DNA from: DASSFZ01 sp036514635
Lineage (GTDB): Bacteria > Chloroflexota > Anaerolineae > Fen-1058
Length of the DNA: 9,685 nt
Reading direction: 5' to 3'
NCBI GenBank assembly: GCA_036514635.1
Contig: DATBWU010000379.1
Span: 1 to 9,685 of the forward strand
Both the position numbers and the translations under genes were made by a program. Below, piece by piece: positions 1 through 6,638 of this stretch. The notes below the pieces were generated by a model. It was not told where the DNA came from, ran no database searches, and saw nothing but the letters and a program-made list of their open reading frames with translations. Numbering within the stretch: position 1 is the stretch's first letter; each line of letters opens with the position of its first letter.

Positions 1-219
1 TATGAGTTTAGTTCCGAGAACGTATGGACATTCATCGCAACTGTGGCGATAATCTTTCGCACACCGATACGATCCAGTGTGCCCGATCAATCGCGGCGCA
101 TCGATCACGCGAATGAGGAGAATCGGTTAAGATTAGTAGGATTGCGAAGAGTATCGACCACGTCTCACTACTTCTTACCACCACGGGCTATTGGGCATTT
201 GCCTTGAATCCGCTCGCGG

Positions 220-1158
220 ATGTATCATCGACACATGGAATCGATCCTTCTTCGCGAGACACGTCGCGCAAAGCGATTGCTCTTCGTGTTCCCGCATCCC
301 GACGACGAGTCGTTTGGCCCTGGCGGCACGATCGCGCGTTATGCGCGCGAAGGCGCGGCCGTGCATTATGCCTGCGCCACGCGCGGCGAGGCGGGCAGCG
401 TCGCGCCGGAGCGGCTCACGCCGTTCGAGCATCTCCCGGCCGATCAGCGTCTCGGCGCGCTGCGCGAAGGCGAGCTGCGCTGTGCAGCCGGGCATCTGGG
501 ATTGACCGGATTGCACGTTCTGGGCTATCGCGATTCGGGCATGCCGGGCAGCGCCGACAACCGCGATCCGCGCGCGTTCGTCAACGCCGATCCGGATCGG
601 GTGACGGGCGAGCTGGTCAGGCTCGTCCGCGAGATTCGTCCGCAAGTCGTCGTGACGTTCGATCCATTCGGCGGCTACGGGCATCCCGATCACATTTTCG
701 CGCATCGACGCACGACCGAAGCCTTTCATGCCGCCGGCGATCCGAAGCGTTATCCCGAAGCGGGTGCGCCGTATCGACCTCACAAACTGTATTGGGCGTC
801 GATCCCGAAACGCTGGTTGAAAGTGATGGTGGCGCTCATGCGGCTGACCCGGCGTGACCCGACGAAATTCGGGCACAATCGAGACATCAACCTGCTCGAA
901 GTGGCGGCGCGCGAATATCCGGTGACCACGCGCATCGATGTCTGGCCGTATTTCCCGATCAAAGTCCAGGCGTCGGCCTGTCACGCCAGCCAGGGTGGAG
1001 GAAGCCTGTTGCTGCAGCGGTTCCCCGGATGGATGAGACGCTCCATTCTGGGCTACGAGCGATTCACACTGGTGGAACCGGCGCGCAACGGGCGGCGTGG
1101 CATAGAGCGCGACCTGTTCGAAGGGGTCAACGAACAGGCAACGGATGAAAACGGATAA
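220..1158 (+). CDS. PIG-L family zinc-dependent deacetylase (LmbE-like)
   Basis: Probable metal-dependent N-deacetylase of the PIG-L/LmbE superfamily, whose members (MshB, BshB, PIG-L) remove acetyl groups from N-acetylglucosaminyl conjugates. The 312-residue product has the signature PHPDDE at residues 25-30, supplying His26 and Asp29 as likely zinc ligands and Asp28 as the likely base, and a second motif GHPDH at 154-158 supplying the third ligand (His158 by analogy with MshB). Length suits the family. There is no signal peptide, so it is probably cytoplasmic. The start is uncertain: ATG 220 and ATG 235 are both in frame and neither has a clear Shine-Dalgarno; the six extra residues do not affect the domain. 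It lies 21 bp upstream of a secreted-protein gene and is probably co-transcribed with it. The substrate cannot be told from sequence; a thiol-cofactor or glycan conjugate is the usual guess. Confidence 0.9.
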   Translation: MYHRHMESILLRETRRAKRLLFVFPHPDDESFGPGGTIARYAREGAAVHYACATRGEAGSVAPERLTPFEHLPADQRLGALREGELRCAAGHLGLTGLHVLGYRDSGMPGSADNRDPRAFVNADPDRVTGELVRLVREIRPQVVVTFDPFGGYGHPDHIFAHRRTTEAFHAAGDPKRYPEAGAPYRPHKLYWASIPKRWLKVMVALMRLTRRDPTKFGHNRDINLLEVAAREYPVTTRIDVWPYFPIKVQASACHASQGGGSLLLQRFPGWMRRSILGYERFTLVEPARNGRRGIERDLFEGVNEQATDENG

Positions 1159-1166
1159 ACGAATGC

Positions 1167-1173
1167 AGGAGGT
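1167..1173 (+). promoter_or_regulatory. Strong Shine-Dalgarno for the secreted-protein gene
   Basis: AGGAGGT, a near-perfect anti-16S match, lies 6 nt before the ATG at 1180. It fixes that start and suggests much stronger translation than the PIG-L gene upstream, which has no obvious ribosome binding site. Confidence 0.8.
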
Positions 1174-1179
1174 ATCAAA

Positions 1180-1953
1180 ATGAAAACAGTTCGTTCTCTT
1201 GTCCTGGTTGGGTTGTTGGCGGCGCTGTTCGGCGCGCGGCCGGTTGTGGCGGCAGGCGACAGTGTGACCGTGGGCCTCGTCAGCGCCGCCGTGTGCAAGG
1301 ATGCCACGACGGTCACTTTCAGCGGCTCGTCCACGTATTCCAATAATCGACTCGACGTGGGCATCTACTACACGAACGACAAGGGCGAGTATGTGCTGCT
1401 CCGGCAGGTGTTCACACCGGCCTTTGGCTCCGGGCCATTCACGATCATGGTGTCGCTGCCGTACAACACGCCCATGACCGAAGGCAAGGTGCTGCGCCTT
1501 GATGCGCAGATGCAGCGCCTGAGCGCCGGCTCGTACGTGAACGTCGGCTCACTCCTGGCGGTAGACGTGACCGTGGCCGACAAGAACTGCCTGGATAAGT
1601 GCAGCGTTGCGCTCGACACCACCGACGCAGCGCCCGCTAACGGCACGCTCACGCTGCGCAGCCACTTCGGCGCATGGTTCCGGCCCGAGGGCCGCTTGCA
1701 GGGCGCCCTGCCGGTAATCGCCGGGCGGAAGGCGCATCTGGTGTTCGTCGGCGTGCCGTGCAATTGGGCCGTGCGGGCGTGGTATTACCCCAAGTCGGGC
1801 GACAAGACACCCAAGATGCTGCCGGCTCAATACTGGCCCAACGAGTTCCAGGCAAACAAGCTAGACGTGTCCAATCCCTACGTGACTTCATTCGCCAAGG
1901 GTCTAAAGCCGACGCATCCGCTGGAAGAGGACGATCCATTCGTGACGAAGTGA
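1180..1953 (+). CDS. Secreted protein of unknown function, probably beta-rich
   Basis: I do not recognise this 257-residue protein. Residues 1-25 form a classical Sec signal peptide: basic MKTVR, a hydrophobic core VLVGLLAALFGA, and an Ala-containing cleavage site near PVVAA. No lipobox cysteine is present, so it is probably exported and soluble or cell-wall associated. Residues 27-135 alternate hydrophobic and polar residues (for example VTVGLVSAAV, TTVTFSGSS, RLDVGIYYTND), suggesting an Ig-like or other beta sandwich. The second half is rich in Trp and Tyr (FGAWF, CNWAVRAWYYP, QYWPNEF). Four cysteines (39, 137, 141, 194) could form two disulfides once exported. The start is set by a strong ribosome binding site. 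The gene follows the PIG-L gene by 21 bp and ends just before a rho-independent terminator, so the two probably form a short operon. No catalytic motif is visible. Confidence 0.8.
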   Translation: MKTVRSLVLVGLLAALFGARPVVAAGDSVTVGLVSAAVCKDATTVTFSGSSTYSNNRLDVGIYYTNDKGEYVLLRQVFTPAFGSGPFTIMVSLPYNTPMTEGKVLRLDAQMQRLSAGSYVNVGSLLAVDVTVADKNCLDKCSVALDTTDAAPANGTLTLRSHFGAWFRPEGRLQGALPVIAGRKAHLVFVGVPCNWAVRAWYYPKSGDKTPKMLPAQYWPNEFQANKLDVSNPYVTSFAKGLKPTHPLEEDDPFVTK

Positions 1954-1959
1954 CACAGT

Positions 1960-1988
1960 GCGGCAGAGATGCAAGCTGCCGCGTTTTT
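1960..1988 (+). terminator. Rho-independent terminator after the PIG-L/secreted-protein operon
   Basis: GCGGCAG (1960-1966) and CTGCCGC (1976-1982) form a perfect 7-bp GC-rich stem around a 9-nt loop, followed by one G and TTTTT (1984-1988). It begins 7 nt after the stop of the secreted-protein gene. The U-tract touches an in-frame ATG at 1989 that might otherwise be taken as the start of the next gene, which argues for a later start. Confidence 0.75.
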
Positions 1989-2000
1989 ATGCCCGGAGTC

Positions 2001-2015
2001 GAGGAGGCACAATTG
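2001..2015 (+). promoter_or_regulatory. Shine-Dalgarno and TTG start of the reductase gene
   Basis: GAGGAGG (2001-2007) lies 5 nt before TTG (2013-2015), which is in frame with the reductase. The alternative ATG at 1989 has no Shine-Dalgarno and abuts the U-tract of a terminator. The TTG start leaves about ten residues before the first strand of the FAD-binding fold, as expected for the family. Confidence 0.7.
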
Positions 2016-3368
2016 GCATCCACAAATGATCGCAAACACTTGGTAGCGGTGATCGGCGCCGGCCCGGCCGGCCTGTTTGCTGCCAAGCAACTCGCCGCCG
2101 AGGGCGTGCACGTCGTGATTCTCAATCGCGACATCAAGCCCGGCGGCCTGGCCGAATACGGCATTTACCACGACAAGTACAAAATGAAAGAGGGGCTGCG
2201 CAAGCAGTTCCGCCAGATTCTGGCTTCTCCCGGCATCGATTACTACGGCCATGTGACCATCGGCCGATCGACCGGTTTATCGTTGGATGTTCTGCGCGCG
2301 CTGGGCTTTCAGGCGATCCTCGTCACCGCCGGCGCGCAAGGGACTAAGTGGCTGGGCCTGCCCGGTGAACACCTGCGCGGCGTGTATCACGCTAAAGACC
2401 TGGTCTATCACTACAACCATCTTCCGCCCTACGCCGGCCAGCGCTTCGAGATCGGGCGGCGCGTGGCGATCGTCGGTGTGGGCAACGTCATGCTCGACAT
2501 CGCGCACTGGGCGATCCGCGATCTGAAGGTGGACGAAGTCGTCGCGGTCGCGCGGCGCGGCCCGGCGGAAGTGAAGTTCGACAAGGCGGAGATACAGATC
2601 GTCGGGCGCAATCTCGACCTCGCCGCGCTCGACGCCGAGCTGGAGCGCGTGCGCCCGATCCTGGAGACGATCGGGCAGGATGTTGCCCGGGCCCGGGAAC
2701 ACATCATCGCCGGTGTGGCGAAAGCGCTCGATCCGGTATCGGCGACTCGCTTCCGATTCGACTTCCTGGCATCGCCCACGCGCCTACTGGGCGATGGGCA
2801 GGATCGCGTCGTCGGGCTGGAAGTGGAGGACAACACGCTCGTCGCCGCCAATGGCGACACGAAGGCGAAGGGTCTCGGCGCGCAGCGCGCCGTCGATTGC
2901 GACACGGTGATCTTCGCCATCGGCGACCGGGTCGATGAATCCTTCGGTCTGCCGGTGAAGTGGAATTCATTTGTGAAGAACCCTGAGCCTCGCTTCCCGA
3001 TCGAGGGCATTTCGTACGAGGCTTACGATCCGGATGCCCATCGCCCGATTGAAGGCGTGTTCGTGGCCGGTTGGTCGCGCGAGGCCAGCACGGGGTTGGT
3101 CGGTGCGGCGCGCAAGGATGGCACGAACGGTGCAAAGGCCGTGCTGCAATACTTGCACACCCTGCCGACGGTCTACAACGGCACACTCGAAGCGTTGAGC
3201 GAGCGGCTGGCGCAACTCGGACATCCGGTCGTCACCCAAGCAGACTGGCAGCGGCTGGAGGAGGTCGAGCACGCCGAAGCGCAAAAGCGCGGGCTGGACG
3301 TGTTCAAGTTCGATACGGATGAAGCGATGCTCGCGGCGATGGGGCTGACTATCGCGCAACCCGCGTAA
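2013..3368 (+). CDS. FAD/NADPH-dependent ferredoxin reductase, adrenodoxin-reductase/FprA type
   Basis: Probably transfers electrons between NADPH and a ferredoxin through FAD in the cytoplasm. From the TTG start the protein has 451 residues, matching the roughly 450-460 of FprA and adrenodoxin reductase. Visible motifs are the FAD-binding dinucleotide fold VIGAGPAG (13-20), GGLAEYGI (44-51), the NADP(H) fold IVGVGNVMLD (153-162), and ARRGP with Arg181-Arg182, the expected 2'-phosphate contacts that favour NADPH over NADH. AGWSREASTGLVG (352-364) corresponds to the GW-x-RGPTGVIGTN region of FprA, although the RGP there is replaced. The C-terminal helix region resembles the family's usual tail. 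It lacks iron-sulfur cysteine clusters, so it is not a full glutamate synthase small subunit. It is convergent with the HepT-like gene. No promoter is visible between the preceding terminator and the start, so transcription may come from read-through or from within the secreted-protein gene. Confidence 0.85.
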   Translation: MASTNDRKHLVAVIGAGPAGLFAAKQLAAEGVHVVILNRDIKPGGLAEYGIYHDKYKMKEGLRKQFRQILASPGIDYYGHVTIGRSTGLSLDVLRALGFQAILVTAGAQGTKWLGLPGEHLRGVYHAKDLVYHYNHLPPYAGQRFEIGRRVAIVGVGNVMLDIAHWAIRDLKVDEVVAVARRGPAEVKFDKAEIQIVGRNLDLAALDAELERVRPILETIGQDVARAREHIIAGVAKALDPVSATRFRFDFLASPTRLLGDGQDRVVGLEVEDNTLVAANGDTKAKGLGAQRAVDCDTVIFAIGDRVDESFGLPVKWNSFVKNPEPRFPIEGISYEAYDPDAHRPIEGVFVAGWSREASTGLVGAARKDGTNGAKAVLQYLHTLPTVYNGTLEALSERLAQLGHPVVTQADWQRLEEVEHAEAQKRGLDVFKFDTDEAMLAAMGLTIAQPA

Positions 3369-3370
3369 AT

Positions 3371-3385
3371 AGAACCCCGGGTTCT
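3371..3385. terminator. Short palindrome between convergent genes, possible weak bidirectional terminator
   Basis: AGAACCC and GGGTTCT form a near-perfect 15-bp palindrome just after the reductase stop and before the HepT-like stop on the other strand. It folds as a 6-bp stem with a 3-nt loop. There is no U-tract on the + strand, and only TATTTA on the - strand, so terminator function is doubtful; its position between convergent genes is the main support. Confidence 0.35.
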
Positions 3386-3404
3386 CAGAGAAGCCGGCGG
3401 TCAT

Positions 3405-3902
3405 TCATACACCCTGGTCGGCAGTGGAGAGCGTATCGAGGAATTGAGCGAAGGCCATCAAGTCGTGATGGGCCTGATCGAAAGTTGGCCGTAAACCACG
3501 CGCGAGCTCGGTCACCCGATCGGGCCGCAGATTGAATGTGTACACGTTACGCACAACGTGGCGAAACTCCAAGTAATCCACCAACGCCAAGCGAGTTTCC
3601 TCCGAAAGAATCGCAGGCCTCACGTCCGGAATGGCAATCGCCATCTGGGTTAACAGATCGCGATGCCAGCTTGATCCAGCAGGCTTGCTCGCGTCGATCT
3701 CGTCGGCGATCAGCTCAAACAGCCGTTCAAGTCCGGCATAGAAACTGTGCAGGTCGAGCGCTGCTGCCGCCAGGAAGTAATCCCGATCCTGCGGTTGCTG
3801 AACGGCCCGGGATAATGCGTGGCCGGCCCGCTCGACGACGTGTTCGATGTTCTGCAACTCCGTGCGCAACCGTTCTGCCAGCAGGCGGTAACGCGCGATC
3901 AT
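3405..3902 (-). CDS. HepT-like HEPN-domain protein, putative toxin of a MntA-HepT-type pair
   Basis: Probably the HEPN partner in a nucleotidyltransferase/HEPN toxin-antitoxin system; HepT proteins are typically RNases inactivated by AMPylation from the MNT partner. The 165-residue product is almost wholly helical, with a long N-terminal helix (YRLLAERLRTELQNIEHVVERAG) and the central DYFLAAAALDLHSFYAGLERLFELIADEID typical of HepT-like proteins. The motif region is YLEFRHVVRNVYTFNL at 110-125. Aligned to HepT R-x4-H-x-Y, it reads Arg114-x4-Asn119-x-Tyr121: the catalytic His position is Asn, a His sits directly after the Arg, and the Tyr that MntA modifies is kept. Its ATG overlaps the TGA of the MNT gene (ATGA, 3899-3902), so the two are translationally coupled. 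The family call rests on motif, helical pattern and partner gene; nuclease activity is unproven. Confidence 0.75.
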   Translation of the reverse strand: MIARYRLLAERLRTELQNIEHVVERAGHALSRAVQQPQDRDYFLAAAALDLHSFYAGLERLFELIADEIDASKPAGSSWHRDLLTQMAIAIPDVRPAILSEETRLALVDYLEFRHVVRNVYTFNLRPDRVTELARGLRPTFDQAHHDLMAFAQFLDTLSTADQGV

Positions 3903-4273
3903 AGCGGCACTCCATCTCGTTCAATCGCGGCCAGCAATTCGGGCGAGCAGCATTCCACGTCCACCAGGTTGAGTTCGATCTCGCTGGAAAGGCTGTGAAC
4001 TGCGCCGATGGCCTTTAGCCACGTAGTGGGTGTCAGGCCCCAAGCGGCCAGGTCTACATCTGACGACGCGGTGAAGCGATTAGGCTGTATGAGTGACCCA
4101 AAAGCCACGACCCGTTGCACGCCATACTCGCGTTTGAGCAAATCTGCGGCCTGGTGCGCGAGTTCCCAAGCGTGTTCGCGCCGCGCGTCGCGACGCCGTT
4201 GTTCGGCCAGCTGGCGTTCACGCGCGGTGCGCTTGTATTTCTCCATTTGTTCAGCCGGTATGTGGAGGGACAT
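3899..4273 (-). CDS. MntA-like minimal nucleotidyltransferase, putative antitoxin
   Basis: Minimal nucleotidyltransferase of the DNA polymerase beta superfamily, probably the antitoxin that AMPylates the HepT-like partner. From ATG 4273 the product has 124 residues. Residues 1-35 form a highly charged helix (EKYKRTARERQLAEQRRRDARREHAW). The catalytic core follows: VVAFGSL (55-61), the metal-binding pair Asp72/Asp74 in SSDVDLAAWG, and a third acidic residue in ELNLVDVE (Asp105). The frame is open upstream to 4504, but that extension would run antisense into the OB-fold gene. ATG 4273 is preferred because GAGG lies 8 nt upstream; ATG 4279 is the alternative. Order is antitoxin then toxin, with a 4-bp overlap. 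Two candidate - strand -10 elements lie upstream, one of them an extended -10 near 4308-4316. Confidence 0.82.
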   Translation of the reverse strand: MSLHIPAEQMEKYKRTARERQLAEQRRRDARREHAWELAHQAADLLKREYGVQRVVAFGSLIQPNRFTASSDVDLAAWGLTPTTWLKAIGAVHSLSSEIELNLVDVECCSPELLAAIERDGVPL

Positions 4274-4307
4274 TACCATCGCCTCGACTCGGGCACCGCT
4301 CACGATG

Positions 4308-4316
4308 ATTGTACCA
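4308..4316 (-). promoter_or_regulatory. Candidate extended -10 promoter for the MntA/HepT operon
   Basis: Read on the - strand this is TGGTACAAT: a TGn extension followed by TACAAT (5 of 6 to TATAAT). It would give a leader of roughly 30 nt before ATG 4273. No good -35 box stands at normal spacing, as is common for extended -10 promoters. Confidence 0.4.
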
Positions 4317-4350
4317 CGTTTAGCAACCGGATTTCTTAACTGCGCCGAAC

Positions 4351-4378
4351 TTGCATCTCTACCCCAAACGATTATACT
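4351..4378 (+). promoter_or_regulatory. Candidate promoter for the OB-fold membrane protein, overlapping a - strand -10
   Basis: On the + strand TTGCAT (4351-4356) and TATACT (4373-4378) are separated by 16 nt; the -10 matches 5 of 6 and the -35 only 3 of 6. It would give a leader of about 70 nt before ATG 4458. The complement of 4371-4376 is a perfect TATAAT on the - strand, aimed at the MntA/HepT genes, so -10 boxes for the two directions share four bases. The - strand box has no convincing -35. Confidence 0.4.
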
Positions 4379-4457
4379 TACGCCATCCAGCACACGCTTT
4401 GACCCAACTCTCTTCCACCCCTGGTGCTGATCTCGCTTCTGGCTCGGAGACACGCGC

Positions 4458-6605
4458 ATGTCGCTGTGCCCCTCGTGCGGGCGCGAAGTCGGCTCGTCCG
4501 TCACTTGTCCCTACTGCGGCGCGAACCTGAAACGTCGCCTGACCCTCGCGGTGTTTGGCCTCCTCGCCATCGTCCTGGCGGCCGGCGGACTGGCGCTCCT
4601 CTACATCGTTTCGATCACCACGACGATCCCCACCATCCGCATCGGCGAGATTCAGGCGACCATGAACTACGCCTACGTCCGCATCGAAGGCGTCGTCAAG
4701 CGCAGCCCCAACTACAACCCCGATTCGCAATCACTCACTTTCCAGGTCGATGACGGCAGCGGGCAAATGCTCGTCGCCGCGTTTCGCGCCGAGGCGCGCG
4801 CGCTCATCGAGGCCGATCGCGTGCCGTCGATCGGCGATCGCGTCTCGGTCGAAGGCGTCCTGCGCGTGCGCGACGAAGCGCCTTCGCTGACGATCAACTC
4901 TCCCGATTCGCTCGCGCTCACTCACGCGATCGATTCCGCCGCAGCCCGCGACCTCGGCTCGATTTCAGCCGCCGACGTGCTGAGCGGTGTCAGCGTGCGC
5001 GGGCAGGTGCGCGCCGTGCGCGAGCCGTCGAGCGGACTGCGTCTGATCACGATCCGCGATCAAACCGGCGAGATGGACGTCGTCGTCGATCGGGAAATGG
5101 AGTCCTTTGACGCGCCTGCGCCCGATGTGCAAATCAGCGATTCGGTCCGGGTGACCGGCGTGGTGACGCTATTCGAGGGTGAACCACAGGTCACGCTGAC
5201 GCGCGCCGATCAGCTGTCGGTGCTGAGTGAGCCGGTCGAGATCGCAGAATTGACTCCGATTCGGGAACTCGATGACGGCGACATCGGTCGCTGGGTGCGC
5301 GTGCAGGGCACGATTGCAAAAGTGACAACCTTTTCAACCGGTGTGAAGTTCATCTTGAACGACCCGCAGCGGCGCGGCGTCACTTTGCTCGTGTGGAATG
5401 ACGTGCTCGGGTCGCTGCCGGATGTTGCCGACTGGCAGATCGGCGCGGACGTGGCTGCTCAGGGTCTGGTGAGTTCCTTTCGCGGCGAATTAGAAATCGT
5501 GCCGGAGCTGCCGCTCGACGTGGCGATCCTCACGCGCGCCGTCGCCGCATCGCCCGCCACGCTCGGCCTGACGCCGCTCGGCACGATTACGCAGGCCGAC
5601 ATTGGCCGAACGATGTTCATCAGCGGGACGATCGAGAGCGTCGAGCGCCTGGCCGATGGCGTGCGCTTTAGGCTAGGGGACGACACCGGATCGATCCGGC
5701 TGCTGTTGTTGACCGGCGTCTACGAGCAGGTCGAGAACGCCGATCGGCTGGATGAAGGTGTGAGTGTCTCGGCGCTGGGCCGCGTGAACGAGTCTGACGG
5801 CGAGTTGGAAGTCGTCCCGCCGAATGGGGCCAGTGTGCGTGTCGCGCCTGTGCCGGAGGTTGCGCAAATCACGCCAACGCCGGAACCGGCTGCGACGGCC
5901 ACTTCTCGACCCACGCCGGCGGCGCGCGGCACGGCGACAGTTACGCCGTCAGCCGGCGGCCTCGCCACGCCGGAGGCGACGCCGCCGGCCCGGCCGACAG
6001 CGACGCTGAGTGACATCGTCTCGATCGCATCGATCGATGCCTCGCGCATTGGGCAGAGTGTCAGCGTGCGCGGGCAGGTTCTTGCCACGTCGAGTTTCTC
6101 GGCGGGATTCCGCTTCACGCTGAACGACGGCTCAGGCTCAGTTCAACTCGTGTTGTTCGATGGCCGCTATCGTGAAGTGAGCGATCGCGCAGCGCTCAAC
6201 CTCGGCGCACAGGTCAGGGTGAAGGCGCTGGTGGCCGAGTTCAACGGCGCGCTGGAGTTGCAGCCCGAAGTGGGCGCGGACGTGATCATCGAGCAGCCCG
6301 GCTCGCCCTCGATCGTCAAGACGCGCGGGATCAATACGCTGGCCGCCTCGGACATCGGCACGCTGGTCGCCATCGTCGGCGATGTCCTGCGCGTGGAAGG
6401 CTTCTCGGCGGGCGTGGCGGTGTTCGTCAACGACGGCACAGGGGAACTGCGCGTGGTGATCTTCAACAACGTGCTGGCCTTCGTGCCGAATGCGACCGCG
6501 CTGCAAGCGGGGGCGAAGGTGCACGTGGTTGGCCGCCTGGACGAGTTCAGCGGCGCGCTCGAACTCGTGCCCGCGTTGGGATATGACGTGACGGTTAATC
6601 CGTAG
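4458..6605 (+). CDS. Membrane-anchored zinc-ribbon protein with six tandem OB-fold domains
   Basis: A 715-residue modular protein of unknown cellular role. Residues 1-22 form a zinc ribbon (CPSC at 4-7, CPYC at 17-20). KRR (25-27) and a single transmembrane helix (about 28-53) follow, so the positive-inside rule puts the ribbon in the cytoplasm and the rest outside. Six OB-fold-like repeats of about 90 residues come next: roughly 60-156, 168-258, 263-358, 370-463, 517-612 and 623-714. They share the pattern DIG-x-x-V-x-V-x-GxV, a Phe/Gly turn, hhhNDGTGxhxhhhF, GAxVxVxGxVxEFxGxLEhxP. A Pro/Thr/Ala-rich linker (about 464-516), typical of exported linkers, separates repeats 4 and 5. OB folds of this type often bind single-stranded nucleic acid, but also oligosaccharides or proteins, so the ligand is unknown. 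GGAG lies 8 nt before the ATG. Downstream are a TctA-like permease and a membrane hydrolase. Confidence 0.85.
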   Translation: MSLCPSCGREVGSSVTCPYCGANLKRRLTLAVFGLLAIVLAAGGLALLYIVSITTTIPTIRIGEIQATMNYAYVRIEGVVKRSPNYNPDSQSLTFQVDDGSGQMLVAAFRAEARALIEADRVPSIGDRVSVEGVLRVRDEAPSLTINSPDSLALTHAIDSAAARDLGSISAADVLSGVSVRGQVRAVREPSSGLRLITIRDQTGEMDVVVDREMESFDAPAPDVQISDSVRVTGVVTLFEGEPQVTLTRADQLSVLSEPVEIAELTPIRELDDGDIGRWVRVQGTIAKVTTFSTGVKFILNDPQRRGVTLLVWNDVLGSLPDVADWQIGADVAAQGLVSSFRGELEIVPELPLDVAILTRAVAASPATLGLTPLGTITQADIGRTMFISGTIESVERLADGVRFRLGDDTGSIRLLLLTGVYEQVENADRLDEGVSVSALGRVNESDGELEVVPPNGASVRVAPVPEVAQITPTPEPAATATSRPTPAARGTATVTPSAGGLATPEATPPARPTATLSDIVSIASIDASRIGQSVSVRGQVLATSSFSAGFRFTLNDGSGSVQLVLFDGRYREVSDRAALNLGAQVRVKALVAEFNGALELQPEVGADVIIEQPGSPSIVKTRGINTLAASDIGTLVAIVGDVLRVEGFSAGVAVFVNDGTGELRVVIFNNVLAFVPNATALQAGAKVHVVGRLDEFSGALELVPALGYDVTVNP
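4987..5008 (+). repeat. 22-bp perfect direct repeat inside the OB-fold gene, copy 1
   Basis: Identical over 22 bp to 6058-6079. It encodes the VSVRGQV strand of OB repeat 2. Copy 2 encodes the same strand of OB repeat 5. Confidence 0.85.
6058..6079 (+). repeat. 22-bp perfect direct repeat inside the OB-fold gene, copy 2
   Basis: Identical to 4987-5008 and in the same reading frame. It lies in OB repeat 5, after the Pro/Thr linker. Identity at synonymous positions suggests fairly recent duplication or gene conversion between repeats. Confidence 0.85.
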
Positions 6606-6608
6606 ATT

Positions 6609-6638
6609 TCACCGCAGAGACGCTGAGGGCGCTGAGGG
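6609..6638 (+). repeat. Left inverted repeat of the GxxExxR cassette, with tandem 9-mer and ribosome binding site
   Basis: After the shared TCACCGCAGAGA, the arm holds two perfect tandem copies of CGCTGAGGG (6621-6629 and 6630-6638). The second copy runs directly into the ATG at 6639; the GAGG of the first (6625-6628) is at usable Shine-Dalgarno distance (10 nt). The repeat itself therefore supplies the translation signal of the cargo gene. Confidence 0.75.

Noticed and set aside
1..219. Possible short genes or a promoter before the PIG-L gene
   Set aside because: Only very short frames occur, such as ATG at 2 with a stop by 52. GCACAC/GTGTGC (59-64, 77-82) makes a 6-bp stem with a 12-nt loop and no T-tract. 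No -10/-35 pair is convincing.
175..984. Long open frame on the - strand (269 codons)
   Set aside because: It lies opposite the PIG-L gene, whose catalytic motifs are intact on the + strand. The antisense translation is Arg/Ala-rich with no recognisable domain, typical of GC-rich shadow frames.
1674..2012. In-frame upstream extension of the reductase
   Set aside because: It would overlap the secreted-protein gene and cross the terminator, and its sequence is low-complexity Arg/Ala/Gly. The Shine-Dalgarno and TTG at 2001-2015 give a better start.
2013..3368. Glutamate synthase small subunit
   Set aside because: The N-terminal four-cysteine iron-sulfur domain is missing, and the ARRGP and AGWSR-x-STGLVG motifs match the adrenodoxin-reductase/FprA group better.
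4274..4504. In-frame upstream extension of the MntA-like gene to ATG 4504
   Set aside because: It would cross the divergent promoter region and run antisense into the OB-fold gene; the added 77 residues resemble no MNT protein.
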